The notes beneath the pieces are model-generated. The model saw nothing but the letters and a program-made list of their open reading frames with translations, did no database searches and was not told the DNA's origin. From Dyadobacter soli (GTDB lineage Bacteria; Bacteroidota; Bacteroidia; Cytophagales; Spirosomataceae), in the NCBI RefSeq assembly GCF_900101885.1, contig NZ_FNAN01000015.1:62001-126000 (forward strand): a stretch of DNA of 64,000 bases, read 5' to 3'. Both the position numbers and the translations under genes were made by a program. Every line of letters begins with the position of its first letter. Position 1 is the first letter of the stretch. This document shows positions 17,541 through 25,677 of the stretch, in pieces.

Positions 17541-17879
17541 TCAGAGTTCTTCCAGCAACGACTCGCCTTCGGAACAGTCGCCGGAAGTCCATTGCCACTT
17601 TTCATGCATACGGATTTTGCCGTTCGGAAGTTGCTCGGGTGTCGATTTGCAAATGCCCGTCGTGATCTCGCCCCGGTCGTTCACCTGATGGTACCGCATG
17701 TCCAGATTCCCCTGCTCGTCCACGAGCGCGATCAGGTGCCCGCTGCGAATGCGCCCGCCTTTATACGTGGACGTGACGATGTTGCCCGTTTGCTGATAGA
17801 CGAATTGCATGGACAGATCCACCTCGCCGTTTTCGGAATTAGACAATGGGACGAAAACCTTGTTGTTGTAATTGATCAT
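17541..17879 (-). CDS. Small conserved cytoplasmic protein
   Basis: A 112-residue protein of beta-sheet character (VFVPLSNSENGEVD, FVYQQTGNIVTSTYKGGRIRSGHLIALVDEQGNLDMRYHQV). It resembles short Bacteroidota and Firmicutes proteins often labelled n-acetylglutamate synthase without experimental support, so I do not adopt that name. I start at MINYNNKVF; an ATG 12 codons upstream lies inside a perfect inverted repeat and is less likely. The gene is 23 bp upstream of the YceI gene and could be co-transcribed with it. Confidence 0.7.
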   Translation of the reverse strand: MINYNNKVFVPLSNSENGEVDLSMQFVYQQTGNIVTSTYKGGRIRSGHLIALVDEQGNLDMRYHQVNDRGEITTGICKSTPEQLPNGKIRMHEKWQWTSGDCSEGESLLEEL

Positions 17880-17884
17880 AGCAA

Positions 17885-17927
17885 AATGCGGTCTTAATGC
17901 ACTAAATATAGGCATTAAGACCGCATT
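17885..17927 (-). terminator. Perfect 16-bp inverted repeat, probable terminator or attenuator
   Basis: AATGCGGTCTTAATGC (17885-17900) and GCATTAAGACCGCATT (17912-17927) pair perfectly across an 11-nt loop. On the minus strand it follows the VOC gene's stop by 4 nt and is followed by TTTT, so it can terminate that gene. The next gene's ATG lies only 5 nt beyond the hairpin, so it may also affect translation initiation there. Confidence 0.65.
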
Positions 17928-17931
17928 CTGA

Positions 17932-18318
17932 TCAAAGTACCGAGGTAATCCACCACGTATTACCGCATGGATCGGACACGCCGCAGCTCCGGCCGTAATC
18001 CTGGTCTGCAGGCGGCATGACGCTCGTTCCGCCCGCGTCGAGTGCCTTTTGATAACTGTCGTCGGCGTTTTCTACGTATACAAACAGGTTTGCAGGCTGC
18101 GCGGGCCATTCAGGTCGTGAATCACAGAACATAATGACGCTGCCGCTAATCGAAACTTCGGAATGTTTGATCATGTCCGGCGCATCTTCCTGGTAATGCG
18201 TCGTGGAAATGGTGCCGTCGAACACTTTGGTAGTAAATTCTTTAAAGCGTGCTGCGCCGTCCAGCATCAGGTAAGGGATCACAGCCTGGTGGCCGTTCGG
18301 AATTTTTACGTTGCTCAT
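17932..18318 (-). CDS. VOC-superfamily protein (PhnB/glyoxalase-like)
   Basis: A 128-residue vicinal-oxygen-chelate protein of the PhnB-like group. It shows the paired beta-alpha-beta-beta-beta layout: AVIPYLMLDGAARFKEFTTKVFDG at the start and ANLFVYVENADDSYQKALDAGG in the second half, ending DYGRSCGVSDPCGNTWWIT. These proteins are usually small metal-dependent enzymes or antibiotic-binding proteins; no substrate can be assigned. I start at MSNVKIPNG; the eight upstream codons are low quality. The AraC-family gene upstream is on the same strand and 66 bp away, so the two may form an operon. Confidence 0.87.
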   Translation of the reverse strand: MSNVKIPNGHQAVIPYLMLDGAARFKEFTTKVFDGTISTTHYQEDAPDMIKHSEVSISGSVIMFCDSRPEWPAQPANLFVYVENADDSYQKALDAGGTSVMPPADQDYGRSCGVSDPCGNTWWITSVL

Positions 18319-18384
18319 GATTTTTGTTTTTGGTTTAAACAAAAGTAGCCGGGCTGCCGGCCGTGAAATTGGAAAAAAACGACA

Positions 18385-19194
18385 TCATGCATCGCGGTAA
18401 CCCATGCCTTCCGCATTGCCGGAAAAATAGGTTTTGGGATGCTCGCCCGAGAATGCCTTGAAATCGTGGATGAAATGCGACTGATCGTAATACCCGCATT
18501 CATAAGCGATCTCGGTGAGCGATTTTTCTTTGTTACCATATTCATTGAGAGCGGAATGGAACCGGATAATGCGGCTGAACAGCTTCGGTGTGAAGCCGGA
18601 GAATGCCAGAAATTTCCGTTCAAATTGCCTCGTCGACAGAAAACTTTGTGCCGCAAGGTCCGGGATTTTGGCCAGGCCATTGGAACGGATCACACTGCTG
18701 ATTACCGAAAAAACCGCCGGCTCGTGCACCTCGTGGCTGTGAATGCGTTTTCTGAGAAATTCCGAAATAATATGAATGCGCTCCGAATGATCGGCGGCGA
18801 GCATGACGCGCTCTTCGAGCTCGGTACCTGCATTGCCCAGGAAAGTGTTGAGGTCGGGCATTTGATTGCGTAGTTCCGTCGTCGGGATACCAAAAAGCGC
18901 CGGAATGGCGAAAGGGTAGAGGTATACGCCCAGGATGCCGAAATCCTCATCGATGCGAAACCGCCGGAAGGATTGCATGGGTCCCTGAATGCCCGACAGG
19001 AAGGAAAGCTCCGACTGGTCGGTTTTCAGGATTTCGTCGAAGCGGCCTTTGAAATGAAATACCATTTCCGCGCAGCCGTCGGCCATAGTCCGGTGAAAAT
19101 AAGGTTCGCTGTCGGCCAGATTGTGTTCCAGCACCCAGAAGAAACGGACATACCGGGCGAGGTCTGCCGACGGAAGTATCGTGAAATATTTCAT
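18385..19194 (-). CDS. AraC-family transcriptional regulator
   Basis: A 269-residue regulator. The N-terminal half is a DUF6597-type ligand domain (YVRFFWVLEHN, HRTMADGCAEMVFHFKG). The C-terminal half carries the double HTH of the AraC family: LAAQSFLSTRQFERKFLAFSG, then LTEIAYECGYYDQSHFIHDFKAFSGEHPKTYF. It is probably co-transcribed with the downstream VOC gene and may control it. The signal is unknown. A TTAGTCTA string just upstream (about 19205-19215) is a partial match to the window's DtxR-like box but is too short to interpret. Confidence 0.9.
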   Translation of the reverse strand: MKYFTILPSADLARYVRFFWVLEHNLADSEPYFHRTMADGCAEMVFHFKGRFDEILKTDQSELSFLSGIQGPMQSFRRFRIDEDFGILGVYLYPFAIPALFGIPTTELRNQMPDLNTFLGNAGTELEERVMLAADHSERIHIISEFLRKRIHSHEVHEPAVFSVISSVIRSNGLAKIPDLAAQSFLSTRQFERKFLAFSGFTPKLFSRIIRFHSALNEYGNKEKSLTEIAYECGYYDQSHFIHDFKAFSGEHPKTYFSGNAEGMGYRDA

Positions 19195-19389
19195 GTGCTA
19201 ACCTATTTAGTCTATCTGTTTTAAGGATATACTTTTATTATATTCTGCGAAATTTATATTTTTGAAATCTCTTTAATACATTTGACCGGATATTTTGGCC
19301 GGTTTGAAACCCTGGCGGTTATCCTCCCGTTATAGTTGAAAATGTAACGGTATTCCATAAATAGTCGATTACCTACTCAGTTTCTTCCT

Positions 19390-20244
19390 ATGAAATTAGT
19401 GCCAATAGAAAAGCGCACCGGACTTACGCGCGAAGAATTCATCGAAAATTACTTAAAACCAAGTCGCCCGGTGGTGTTTACCGACCTGGCAAAAGATTGG
19501 CCTGCGGTTCAGAAATGGACTTTTGACTGGCTTCGGGAAAACCATGGTAACCTGGATGTTCCGTTGGTCGACAACCACATTCACGACGCCGACAAATATT
19601 TCCAGATCGCCAAGACCATGAAGTTCGGCGATTACCTGAGCCTGATCGAAAAAGGACCGACCGACCTTCGTATTTTCCTTTTCGATATTTTCAAAAAGAT
19701 TCCCGAGCTGGCGGACGATATCCGTTTCCCGACGATCATGGACGGCTTTTTGAAGTCTTACAAATTTGTATTTTTCGGAGGGGAAGGCTCTATCACGAAC
19801 CTGCATTACGACATGGATTGCTCGAATGTGTTCCTCACGCAGTTCCAAACCCGCAAGCAGGTGATCCTGTTCTCTCCCGAGGAAAGCCGCCGTTTGTACC
19901 ATCACCCATTCACGGTGATGAGCAAAGTGAACCCGATCGACCCGGATTATGAGAAATTCCCGGCCTTGGAAGGCGCAACGGGTTACGAAACGATCCTTCA
20001 TCATGGTGAAACGATCTTCATTCCTTCGCTCTGGTGGCATTATATCCGTTATGTAGACGGTGGTTTCAGCCTTGCATTGCGCGCGAACAACTCGATTTTC
20101 ACGGCTGTCCGTGGCGGAATGAACCTCGTGCGACACACCTTCGTAGATAAGAGCATGACCAAGCTCCTCGGCCTCGACTGGCAGCATTGGAAAGAGAAGA
20201 AGGCGGTGGAGAAAGCGCAGGAATTGCTGCAAAAGCAGGCATAA
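19390..20244 (+). CDS. Cupin-like JmjC-type Fe(II)/2-oxoglutarate oxygenase
   Basis: A 284-residue soluble protein of the Cupin_8/JmjC family (FIH- and TYW5-like hydroxylases). The metal-binding triad is visible: HYD (His-139, Asp-141) and WWHYI (His-217). Lys-156 (TRKQVILF) is in the position that commonly binds 2-oxoglutarate. The N-terminal RPVVFTDLAKDWPA matches the family's opening strand. Members hydroxylate amino-acid side chains in proteins, tRNA or small molecules; the substrate here is unknown. It is followed by uvrB on the same strand about 100 bp away, probably an unrelated unit. Confidence 0.87.
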   Translation: MKLVPIEKRTGLTREEFIENYLKPSRPVVFTDLAKDWPAVQKWTFDWLRENHGNLDVPLVDNHIHDADKYFQIAKTMKFGDYLSLIEKGPTDLRIFLFDIFKKIPELADDIRFPTIMDGFLKSYKFVFFGGEGSITNLHYDMDCSNVFLTQFQTRKQVILFSPEESRRLYHHPFTVMSKVNPIDPDYEKFPALEGATGYETILHHGETIFIPSLWWHYIRYVDGGFSLALRANNSIFTAVRGGMNLVRHTFVDKSMTKLLGLDWQHWKEKKAVEKAQELLQKQA

Positions 20245-20299
20245 GAAATAGCATCGGATCCGTATTCCGCAGCAGGGACGCATTTCAAAGAAACTAATT

Positions 20300-20307
20300 T
20301 ATCTTTG
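20300..20307 (+). promoter_or_regulatory. Candidate -7 box for uvrB
   Basis: TATCTTTG fits the Bacteroidota TANNTTTG element and lies 36 nt before the uvrB ATG. No good TTTG box is found 19-21 bp upstream, so this is a weak call. Confidence 0.3.
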
Positions 20308-20342
20308 GAATGCGTTTCCTTTTTATTGCTTCTCAACTTCCT

Positions 20343-22364
20343 ATGAATTTCGAACTCACGTCAGAATACCAGCCGACGGGCGATCAGCCGGTGGCCATCA
20401 ATCAACTTGTACAAGGAATCGAAAACGGAGAACCTGCCCAGACTTTGCTCGGGGTGACGGGTTCCGGAAAGACATTTACGGTAGCTAACGTAGTGTCGCA
20501 GGTTAACAAGCCGACGCTTGTTTTGAGCCACAACAAGACCCTGGCGGCGCAGCTGTACGGCGAGTTCAAGCAGTTTTTCCCCACTAATGCCGTCGAGTAT
20601 TTCATCAGTTACTACGACTATTACCAGCCGGAAGCATTCATTTCCAGCACCAATACTTACATTGAAAAGGACCTGATGATCAATCAGGAGATCGAAAAGC
20701 TGCGTTTGCACACGGTTTCTTCGCTGATGAGCGGGCGCCGGGATGTGATCGTGGTGGCCTCGGTGTCCTGTATTTATGGTGCGGGTAACCCTTTGGAATA
20801 CAAAAAAAGCATTGTAAGCGCCAAGCTGGGCGATATCGTGAGCCGAAACCAGTTTCTGTTCAGACTGGTGGAGATACTTTACAGCCGCACCGAAGTGGAA
20901 TTCAACCGCGGTACCTTCCGTGTGAAGGGCGATACCGTCGATGTGTTTCCGGGTTATGCGGATTTCGCTTACCGGTTTATCTTTTTCGGGGACGAAATCG
21001 AGGATATCCAGCGGATCGAACCGGAAACGGGTAAGAAGCTTTCATCGGAAAAAGCCATCGCCATATTCCCCGCGAACCTGTTTGTGACAGGGCGTGATGT
21101 GCTGAACCAATCCATTAAAGAGATACAGGACGACCTGCAAATGCAGATCAAATATTTCATCGCGGAAGGAAGGCTTGCCGAAGCCGAGCGTGTGAAGGAG
21201 CGCACCGAGTTCGATATGGAAATGATGCGCGAACTGGGGTATTGTTCAGGTATCGAGAACTATTCGAGGTATTTTGATAGAAGGATGCCAGGCCAGCGGC
21301 CGTTTTGCCTGCTCGACTATTTTCCCGAGGATTTCCTGATGGTAGTCGACGAAAGTCACGTGACGATGCCGCAGATCCGCGCGATGTGGGGCGGCGACCG
21401 CTCGCGCAAGGAGGCATTGGTCGAATACGGTTTCCGCTTGCCGTCGGCATTGGACAACCGGCCATTGACATTCCAGGAGTTTGAGGATATGACGCCGCAA
21501 ACCATTTTCGTGAGCGCGACGCCTGCGGATTATGAATTGCGGAAGTCGGAAGGTGTTGTGGTTGAGCAGATTATACGTCCTACCGGCTTGCTGGACCCTG
21601 AAATCGAAGTACGGCCAAGCCTGAACCAGATCGACGACTTGCTGGAAGAAATTACCGAGCGCATTAAGCTCGGCGACCGCATTCTGGTAACGACTTTGAC
21701 CAAACGCATGGCTGAGGAGCTCAGCAAATACCTTGACAGGGTAGGCATCAAATGCCGCTACATTCACTCGGAAGTGAAGGCGCTCGACCGGGTAGAAATC
21801 CTCCGCGAGCTTCGTTTGGGTATTTTCGATGTGTTGGTAGGCGTAAACCTCCTCCGCGAGGGCCTCGACTTACCCGAGGTATCATTGGTAGCCATTATGG
21901 ACGCCGACAAGGAAGGTTTCCTCCGTGATACCCGTTCCATGATCCAGACCATTGGCCGCGCAGCGCGTAACGATCGCGGAAAGGTGATTATGTACGCCGA
22001 TACCATGACCGGTTCCATGCAGTTGGCGATTGACGAAACCAACCGTCGCCGGAGCATTCAAATGGATTATAACCTGGAAAACGGCATTACGCCGAGGACC
22101 GTCCGCAAATCCAAAGAGGCCATTATGGAGCAAACTTCCGTGGCCGATTCCAAAGTCCGCAAGGTGTATGTGGAGCCCGAAGAGGTCCGCATTGCCGCCG
22201 ATCCGGTCGTTCAATACATGGGCAAAACCGATTTGCAAAAGCTCGTCGCCGAAACCCAGCGCAAAATGGAAGCCGCCGCGAAGGACCTCGACTTTTTGGA
22301 GGCTGCAAGGCTGCGGGATGAGTTGCTGCAATTGAAAGCGCGGGTGCAGGAGCAGGCTAGCTAA
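20343..22364 (+). CDS. uvrB: UvrABC excinuclease subunit B
   Basis: The DNA-damage-verifying helicase-like subunit of nucleotide excision repair, 673 residues, normal length. Motifs in order: Walker A GVTGSGKT; the beta-hairpin YYDYYQPEAFISSTNTYIEKD (in part), which clamps one DNA strand; VVDESHVTMPQ (Walker B); GVNLLREGLDLPEV; IQTIGRAARN; and a C-terminal UVR motif (LQKLVAETQRKMEAAAKDLDF) that contacts UvrA/UvrC. I start at MNFELTSEYQPTGDQPVAI, the canonical N-terminus; the ORF has 11 extra codons upstream. The stop overlaps a small convergent gene by 4 bp. Confidence 0.98.
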   Translation: MNFELTSEYQPTGDQPVAINQLVQGIENGEPAQTLLGVTGSGKTFTVANVVSQVNKPTLVLSHNKTLAAQLYGEFKQFFPTNAVEYFISYYDYYQPEAFISSTNTYIEKDLMINQEIEKLRLHTVSSLMSGRRDVIVVASVSCIYGAGNPLEYKKSIVSAKLGDIVSRNQFLFRLVEILYSRTEVEFNRGTFRVKGDTVDVFPGYADFAYRFIFFGDEIEDIQRIEPETGKKLSSEKAIAIFPANLFVTGRDVLNQSIKEIQDDLQMQIKYFIAEGRLAEAERVKERTEFDMEMMRELGYCSGIENYSRYFDRRMPGQRPFCLLDYFPEDFLMVVDESHVTMPQIRAMWGGDRSRKEALVEYGFRLPSALDNRPLTFQEFEDMTPQTIFVSATPADYELRKSEGVVVEQIIRPTGLLDPEIEVRPSLNQIDDLLEEITERIKLGDRILVTTLTKRMAEELSKYLDRVGIKCRYIHSEVKALDRVEILRELRLGIFDVLVGVNLLREGLDLPEVSLVAIMDADKEGFLRDTRSMIQTIGRAARNDRGKVIMYADTMTGSMQLAIDETNRRRSIQMDYNLENGITPRTVRKSKEAIMEQTSVADSKVRKVYVEPEEVRIAADPVVQYMGKTDLQKLVAETQRKMEAAAKDLDFLEAARLRDELLQLKARVQEQAS

Positions 22365-22573
22365 AAAAACTTTTTTGGATTGCGACTTGTGTTCCAGGGA
22401 CGTGCTGCTAACTTACCGTCGTCGAACGCAGCTAACCTTTTGCGCAGTTCATCCAGTCCTTCGGAAGAAAGCTCAAAATCTTTTTGCGAAGCACCAGAAG
22501 GCGTGTTGTCAACCTCTTCCAGGTTTTTGACGAGTGCTTCCACTTGATCCAAAGAAAGTTGCTGCGTGTTCAT
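22361..22573 (-). CDS. Small hypothetical protein (70 aa), possibly antitoxin-like
   Basis: A 70-residue hydrophilic, helical protein: SLDQVEALVKNLEEVD, then LSSEGLDELRKRLAAFDDGKLAARPW and a basic tail. The DDGKLAARPW segment is reminiscent of addiction-module antitoxins, but no toxin gene is adjacent and the resemblance is by eye only. I start at the ATG of MNTQQLSL; seven further codons upstream also read open. The gene is convergent with uvrB and overlaps its stop codon. Confidence 0.55.
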   Translation of the reverse strand: MNTQQLSLDQVEALVKNLEEVDNTPSGASQKDFELSSEGLDELRKRLAAFDDGKLAARPWNTSRNPKKFF

Positions 22574-22663
22574 AAGACGGTTGTTAAGCTTCAAGATAAT
22601 TACTGGAACTACATAAAGTTACATAAAATACCCCAAATGACCCGTTGGTTGATTAGCCGGTAA

Positions 22664-23197
22664 TCAGACCAGTTCCGATGCCAACAATTCCAATACTTCC
22701 TCCCAATTATTCACCCGCGTATGCCGCTCGACGCCACGGTTATGCCCTGCGGTGAATAAAATAGGTTTGCCTTTGTGAAAATCGAGGTTTTTGAAATGGT
22801 CGTCGATGAGGTAATCGGTGTTGATGACGCTTTTATCTCCGCAGAAAATGATATTTCTCCACGTAATAGTCGGGAAATGCTCGGCCAGCCAGTCGTATTT
22901 TTCGGGGAGTGAGTTGGGGAACTCCATGGCTGCGGAGACGATATATACCTCGTAATTTTCCTGCAATTTGATAATGGCTTCCTGCGCGCCAGGAATCAGC
23001 GGGGCGTAACGGAAGAAGCCGGGTTTGTAGAGCAGGCTGCGCGCGGCAAGCGGATCGGGAAAAGCCTGGTCCTCGGGGATGCCGTGCATAGCCTCTTTGG
23101 TGACGGTCACGCCAAATGCTTCTGCGTAATGGTTGATCCAGTTAGCTTCAATGTCGACGATGACATTGTCCATATCCACTGCAATCGATTTTTTCAT
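22664..23197 (-). CDS. 5'(3')-deoxyribonucleotidase, HAD superfamily
   Basis: A 177-residue phosphatase of the NT5C family, which removes the phosphate from deoxyribonucleoside monophosphates. The HAD nucleophile motif is VDMDNVIVD (Asp-8 and Asp-10 by position). Motif II is YIVSAAME, and the acidic motif NTDYLIDDHFKN binds Mg2+. The length is normal. It is transcribed divergently from a DeoR-family regulator, and the shared 110-bp gap holds five TTTGCAA-like heptamers, so that regulator may control it. A role in nucleotide-pool balance or salvage is inferred. Confidence 0.9.
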   Translation of the reverse strand: MKKSIAVDMDNVIVDIEANWINHYAEAFGVTVTKEAMHGIPEDQAFPDPLAARSLLYKPGFFRYAPLIPGAQEAIIKLQENYEVYIVSAAMEFPNSLPEKYDWLAEHFPTITWRNIIFCGDKSVINTDYLIDDHFKNLDFHKGKPILFTAGHNRGVERHTRVNNWEEVLELLASELV

Positions 23198-23215
23198 GAG
23201 GATGATAAATTAGTA

Positions 23216-23296
23216 TTTGCAATTATTTGCAACAAATGTAAGTCTATTGTGCAATATTTTGCAATATTAAATTTAAAATGTTTGTTAAATTTGCAA
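23216..23296. promoter_or_regulatory. Array of TTTGCAA heptamers, candidate DeoR operators
   Basis: TTTGCAA or a one-base variant occurs at 23216, 23226, 23248 (TGTGCAA), 23258 and 23290. Two pairs are spaced exactly 10 bp, one helical turn. The last copy overlaps a TAAATTTG -7 box (23286-23293) of the DeoR-family gene, which would give autorepression. The array also covers the promoter of the divergent nucleotidase. Confidence 0.6.
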
Positions 23297-23313
23297 ACAT
23301 AATCGGGATACCT

Positions 23314-24063
23314 ATGTTAAAAGAAGAACGTTTCCAGATCATACTGGATCAGTTGGGGCATGAGCAGAAAGTCTATCTGGGGCATCTGAGCACGCTTTTG
23401 AATGTGTCGGAGGATACTGTCAGGAGGGATATCAAGGAGCTGGCCGATCAGGGTTTGCTCAAATCGGTGCGTGGAGGCGCGGTGCCGCATTCGCCGGGGC
23501 CGCACCATTTCCGCGACCGGATGACCTACGATAATGAGCAGAAGCAAATTATCGCCAAAAAAACATTACAATTTCTCAAAGACGGTCAGGTCGTCATTTT
23601 TGACGGAGGTACTTCGGCATTATTGATAGCGCAAATGCTGCCCAAAGACCTGAAACTGACCGTTATCACGAACAGTTTTCCCATCGCGTCCATTCTGGAA
23701 GAGCACGAGCATGTGGATGTACTTTTTGCGGGCGGACGTCTGTTGAAGGATTCTTTTGTGACAATAGGGAATGATTGCATTCAATTTTTCAAAAAATTCA
23801 GGGCTGATATTTGCCTCCTGGGCATTTGCAGCATTCACACCGAGCTGGGCGTCACAGGCCCGGATTTCGAAGAAAGCGAAGTAAAACGCACGATGATCGA
23901 ATCGTCCAGGGAGGTAATCGCATTGGCTACGACCGAAAAGCTGGGTACCGCGGAGGCCTATTACGTTTGTCCTACCGAGCGGTTATCGATGATTATTACC
24001 GATAAAGAGACTGGGAACGGCGAGTTTGATATTTACAAAAATCTGGGAATCAGTATGGTCTGA
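23314..24063 (+). CDS. DeoR/GlpR-family transcriptional regulator
   Basis: A 249-residue repressor. The N-terminal winged HTH has the DeoR signature: LKEERFQIILDQL, LSTLLNVSEDTVRRDIKELADQGLLKSVRGGAV. The C-terminal part is the DeoRC sensor, with DGGTSALLIAQML (sugar-phosphate-binding loop) and VITNSFPIASIL. Members respond to phosphorylated sugars. I start at MLKEERF; a further ATG 12 codons upstream lies over the operator and -7 box. It is divergent from a deoxyribonucleotidase rather than a sugar kinase, so deoxyribose-phosphate or a nucleotide-derived ligand is possible (inference). The stop codon lies inside a terminator hairpin. Confidence 0.92.
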   Translation: MLKEERFQIILDQLGHEQKVYLGHLSTLLNVSEDTVRRDIKELADQGLLKSVRGGAVPHSPGPHHFRDRMTYDNEQKQIIAKKTLQFLKDGQVVIFDGGTSALLIAQMLPKDLKLTVITNSFPIASILEEHEHVDVLFAGGRLLKDSFVTIGNDCIQFFKKFRADICLLGICSIHTELGVTGPDFEESEVKRTMIESSREVIALATTEKLGTAEAYYVCPTERLSMIITDKETGNGEFDIYKNLGISMV

Positions 24064-24070
24064 TTCCCAG
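24043..24070. terminator. Hairpin overlapping the DeoR stop codon
   Basis: CTGGGAATCA (24043-24052) and TGATTCCCAG (24061-24070) form a perfect 10-bp stem with an 8-nt loop. On the minus strand it is followed by ATTTTTG, giving a fair terminator for the short convergent ORF. The DeoR stop TGA is the first codon of the right arm. Confidence 0.6.
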
Positions 24071-24074
24071 ATAA

Positions 24075-24224
24075 TTATTTCTTGATCGTTTCTTCAATTT
24101 TGAAAGAAGTATCGTCAATGCTTTTCGAGTCCTGATTAATAGCATTCGAAAACCCGAGCATAAACGAAATTGCCAACCGCAGAAGCCATTTCCGCTGAAA
24201 GAAAATTGATCGTCTGATTCCCAT
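24075..24224 (-). CDS. Possible small membrane-associated peptide (49 aa)
   Basis: A 49-residue ORF starting MGIRRSIFFQRKW, with a basic N-terminus, one hydrophobic segment (LLRLAISFMLGFSNAI) and a polar tail. It ends next to a terminator-like hairpin in the right orientation. No family is recognised and the whole stretch 24.07-24.70 kb is weakly coding, so this may be spurious. Confidence 0.3.
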   Translation of the reverse strand: MGIRRSIFFQRKWLLRLAISFMLGFSNAINQDSKSIDDTSFKIEETIKK

Positions 24225-24323
24225 TTTCCATTTGATTAAAATGAAACGTAAAGGCCGGGCATAGCACAGCCTGGACGCGCCCTGGCGCATCATTACAAGC
24301 GTCCGCGAAATGCGAATGCCCGA

Positions 24324-24692
24324 TTATGAATGGGAAATGGAATGGTCGTCGGAGGCGAGTGTGCGACTCCGGAAATGCTGATTTTGGATTTGAACGCGGT
24401 TCAGCGGCCGGTCAGCGCTTAACGCCGGTCGTTTGGTAACAACATCGCTGAGTTTAATGGAAAGGCAGGAAAAGCGGAGGTACTGTTCTCGTTTGAAATG
24501 AGCAAAGCGAGCGTATTGGTTATCAGAAGGCCTGAAATGTTCGAAGTGAAGAGCCTTCCCGCTGCTGTAACTGTGACCTGCTGAAACTTGCTCAATTCTG
24601 AAACGATCTGCCGGGCTGGCTTCACGAAAATGCAGGACACTGACGGACAGCACCGTCAGGAATAACCACTTTAAAAAGTAATGTCCTTTCAT
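24324..24692 (-). CDS. Possible short secreted protein, unknown function
   Basis: A 122-residue ORF whose first 29 residues form a convincing signal peptide (MKGHYFLKWLFLTVLSVSVL... ending REASPA). The rest is rich in His, Ser and Arg, with no recognisable domain and no strong codon bias, so the true coding part may be short or the gene may be decayed. It lies 15 bp downstream of the SDR gene on the same strand. Confidence 0.35.
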   Translation of the reverse strand: MKGHYFLKWLFLTVLSVSVLHFREASPADRFRIEQVSAGHSYSSGKALHFEHFRPSDNQYARFAHFKREQYLRFSCLSIKLSDVVTKRPALSADRPLNRVQIQNQHFRSRTLASDDHSISHS

Positions 24693-24707
24693 AATCGCCG
24701 GGTTTTA

Positions 24708-25487
24708 CTATCTCGGAGCCATCCTGATCGCGCCGTCCAAACGGATTACTTCACCGTTCAGCATCGGATTTTCAACGATGGATTTTGCAAGTAACGCATA
24801 TTCGGAGGGTTTTCCGAGTCTGGATGGAAATGGAATTTGCTGTCCCAATGAAATGCGTGCTTCTTCGGGCAGTCCCATCAACAATGGTGTTTCAAAAAGC
24901 CCTGGTGCAATGGCCATTACCCGGATGCCGGATTTTGCCAGATCGCGCGCCACAGGCAACGTCATACTCACAATGCCGCCTTTGCTCGCCGCGTAAGCGA
25001 CCTGGCCCATCTGCCCGTCATAGGCCGCAACCGACGCTGTATTGATGATCACGCCACGTTCGCCTTCCGCATTCGGCTCGTTGTTTTCCATAGCAAATGC
25101 CGCCAGCCGCATTACATTGAATGTACCAATGAGGTTAATGCGAATGGTTTTTTCAAAAAGCTCAAAAGAATGGGGTCCATAGAGGCCGTCTGCCTTACCT
25201 ACGATCTTGCGCGCAGGAGCGATGCCAGCGCAATTGACGACGATTTGAATGCTACCGAAGGTTTGCAATGCAGTGTCCAGCGCATTTTGTACCTCGCTTT
25301 CGCTGGTAACGTCGGTTTTGATGAATTTGATTTGAGTAGGAAATTCGCTTTCAAGCGCTTGTCCCGCAGCTTCATTCTGATCAAGAATAGCAACTTTTGC
25401 CCCCTGATTTACAAATAACCGCGCCGTCGCTTCGCCAAGGCCGGAAGCGCCACCGGTGATGAGGGCAGTGGAGGTTTGGAGTTGCAT
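24708..25487 (-). CDS. Short-chain dehydrogenase, 3-hydroxyacyl-CoA dehydrogenase type 2-like
   Basis: A 259-residue NAD-dependent SDR resembling HSD17B10 (3-hydroxy-2-methylbutyryl-CoA dehydrogenase), which acts in isoleucine and branched fatty-acid degradation. Features: TGGASGLGEATA (cofactor loop), VNCAGIAPA, the NTASVAAYDGQMGQVAYAASKGG block with the catalytic Ser, Tyr and Lys, and IAPGLFETPLL. The family's insert PNAEGERGVIINTASV is present, which favours this subfamily over generic SDRs. Its start lies 6 bp downstream of a 52-codon ORF in a minus-strand run that begins with ileS. Confidence 0.88.
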   Translation of the reverse strand: MQLQTSTALITGGASGLGEATARLFVNQGAKVAILDQNEAAGQALESEFPTQIKFIKTDVTSESEVQNALDTALQTFGSIQIVVNCAGIAPARKIVGKADGLYGPHSFELFEKTIRINLIGTFNVMRLAAFAMENNEPNAEGERGVIINTASVAAYDGQMGQVAYAASKGGIVSMTLPVARDLAKSGIRVMAIAPGLFETPLLMGLPEEARISLGQQIPFPSRLGKPSEYALLAKSIVENPMLNGEVIRLDGAIRMAPR

Positions 25488-25493
25488 AAGGGG

Positions 25494-25652
25494 TTATTTC
25501 CTTAGCAGATGTTCGGGTGCCGGGTATTTTTCGAGGGTCTTACGAGCCCTTTCTGTCTTCTCCAATACGATTTTGGGTATGGGAAGATTATCCAGTTTCG
25601 GATCGTAAGTGATATTGTCGGTTTTGCCTGACCTTTTATCTAAAACTTTCAT
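25494..25652 (-). CDS. 52-residue companion of the DUF6934 protein
   Basis: A short, charged ORF I translated directly: it begins MKVLDKRSGK and ends KYPAPEHLLRK. It has a Pro-rich middle (DNLPIPKIV) and a basic helix (EKTERARKTLEK). It is 25 bp downstream of the DUF6934 gene and 6 bp upstream of the SDR start on the same strand. Size, charge and tight spacing recall two-gene toxin-antitoxin or partner-protein pairs, but nothing in the sequence fixes a function. Confidence 0.6.
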   Translation of the reverse strand: MKVLDKRSGKTDNITYDPKLDNLPIPKIVLEKTERARKTLEKYPAPEHLLRK

Positions 25653-25677
25653 TTTCAGGATCGCTGTTTTGATAAAG

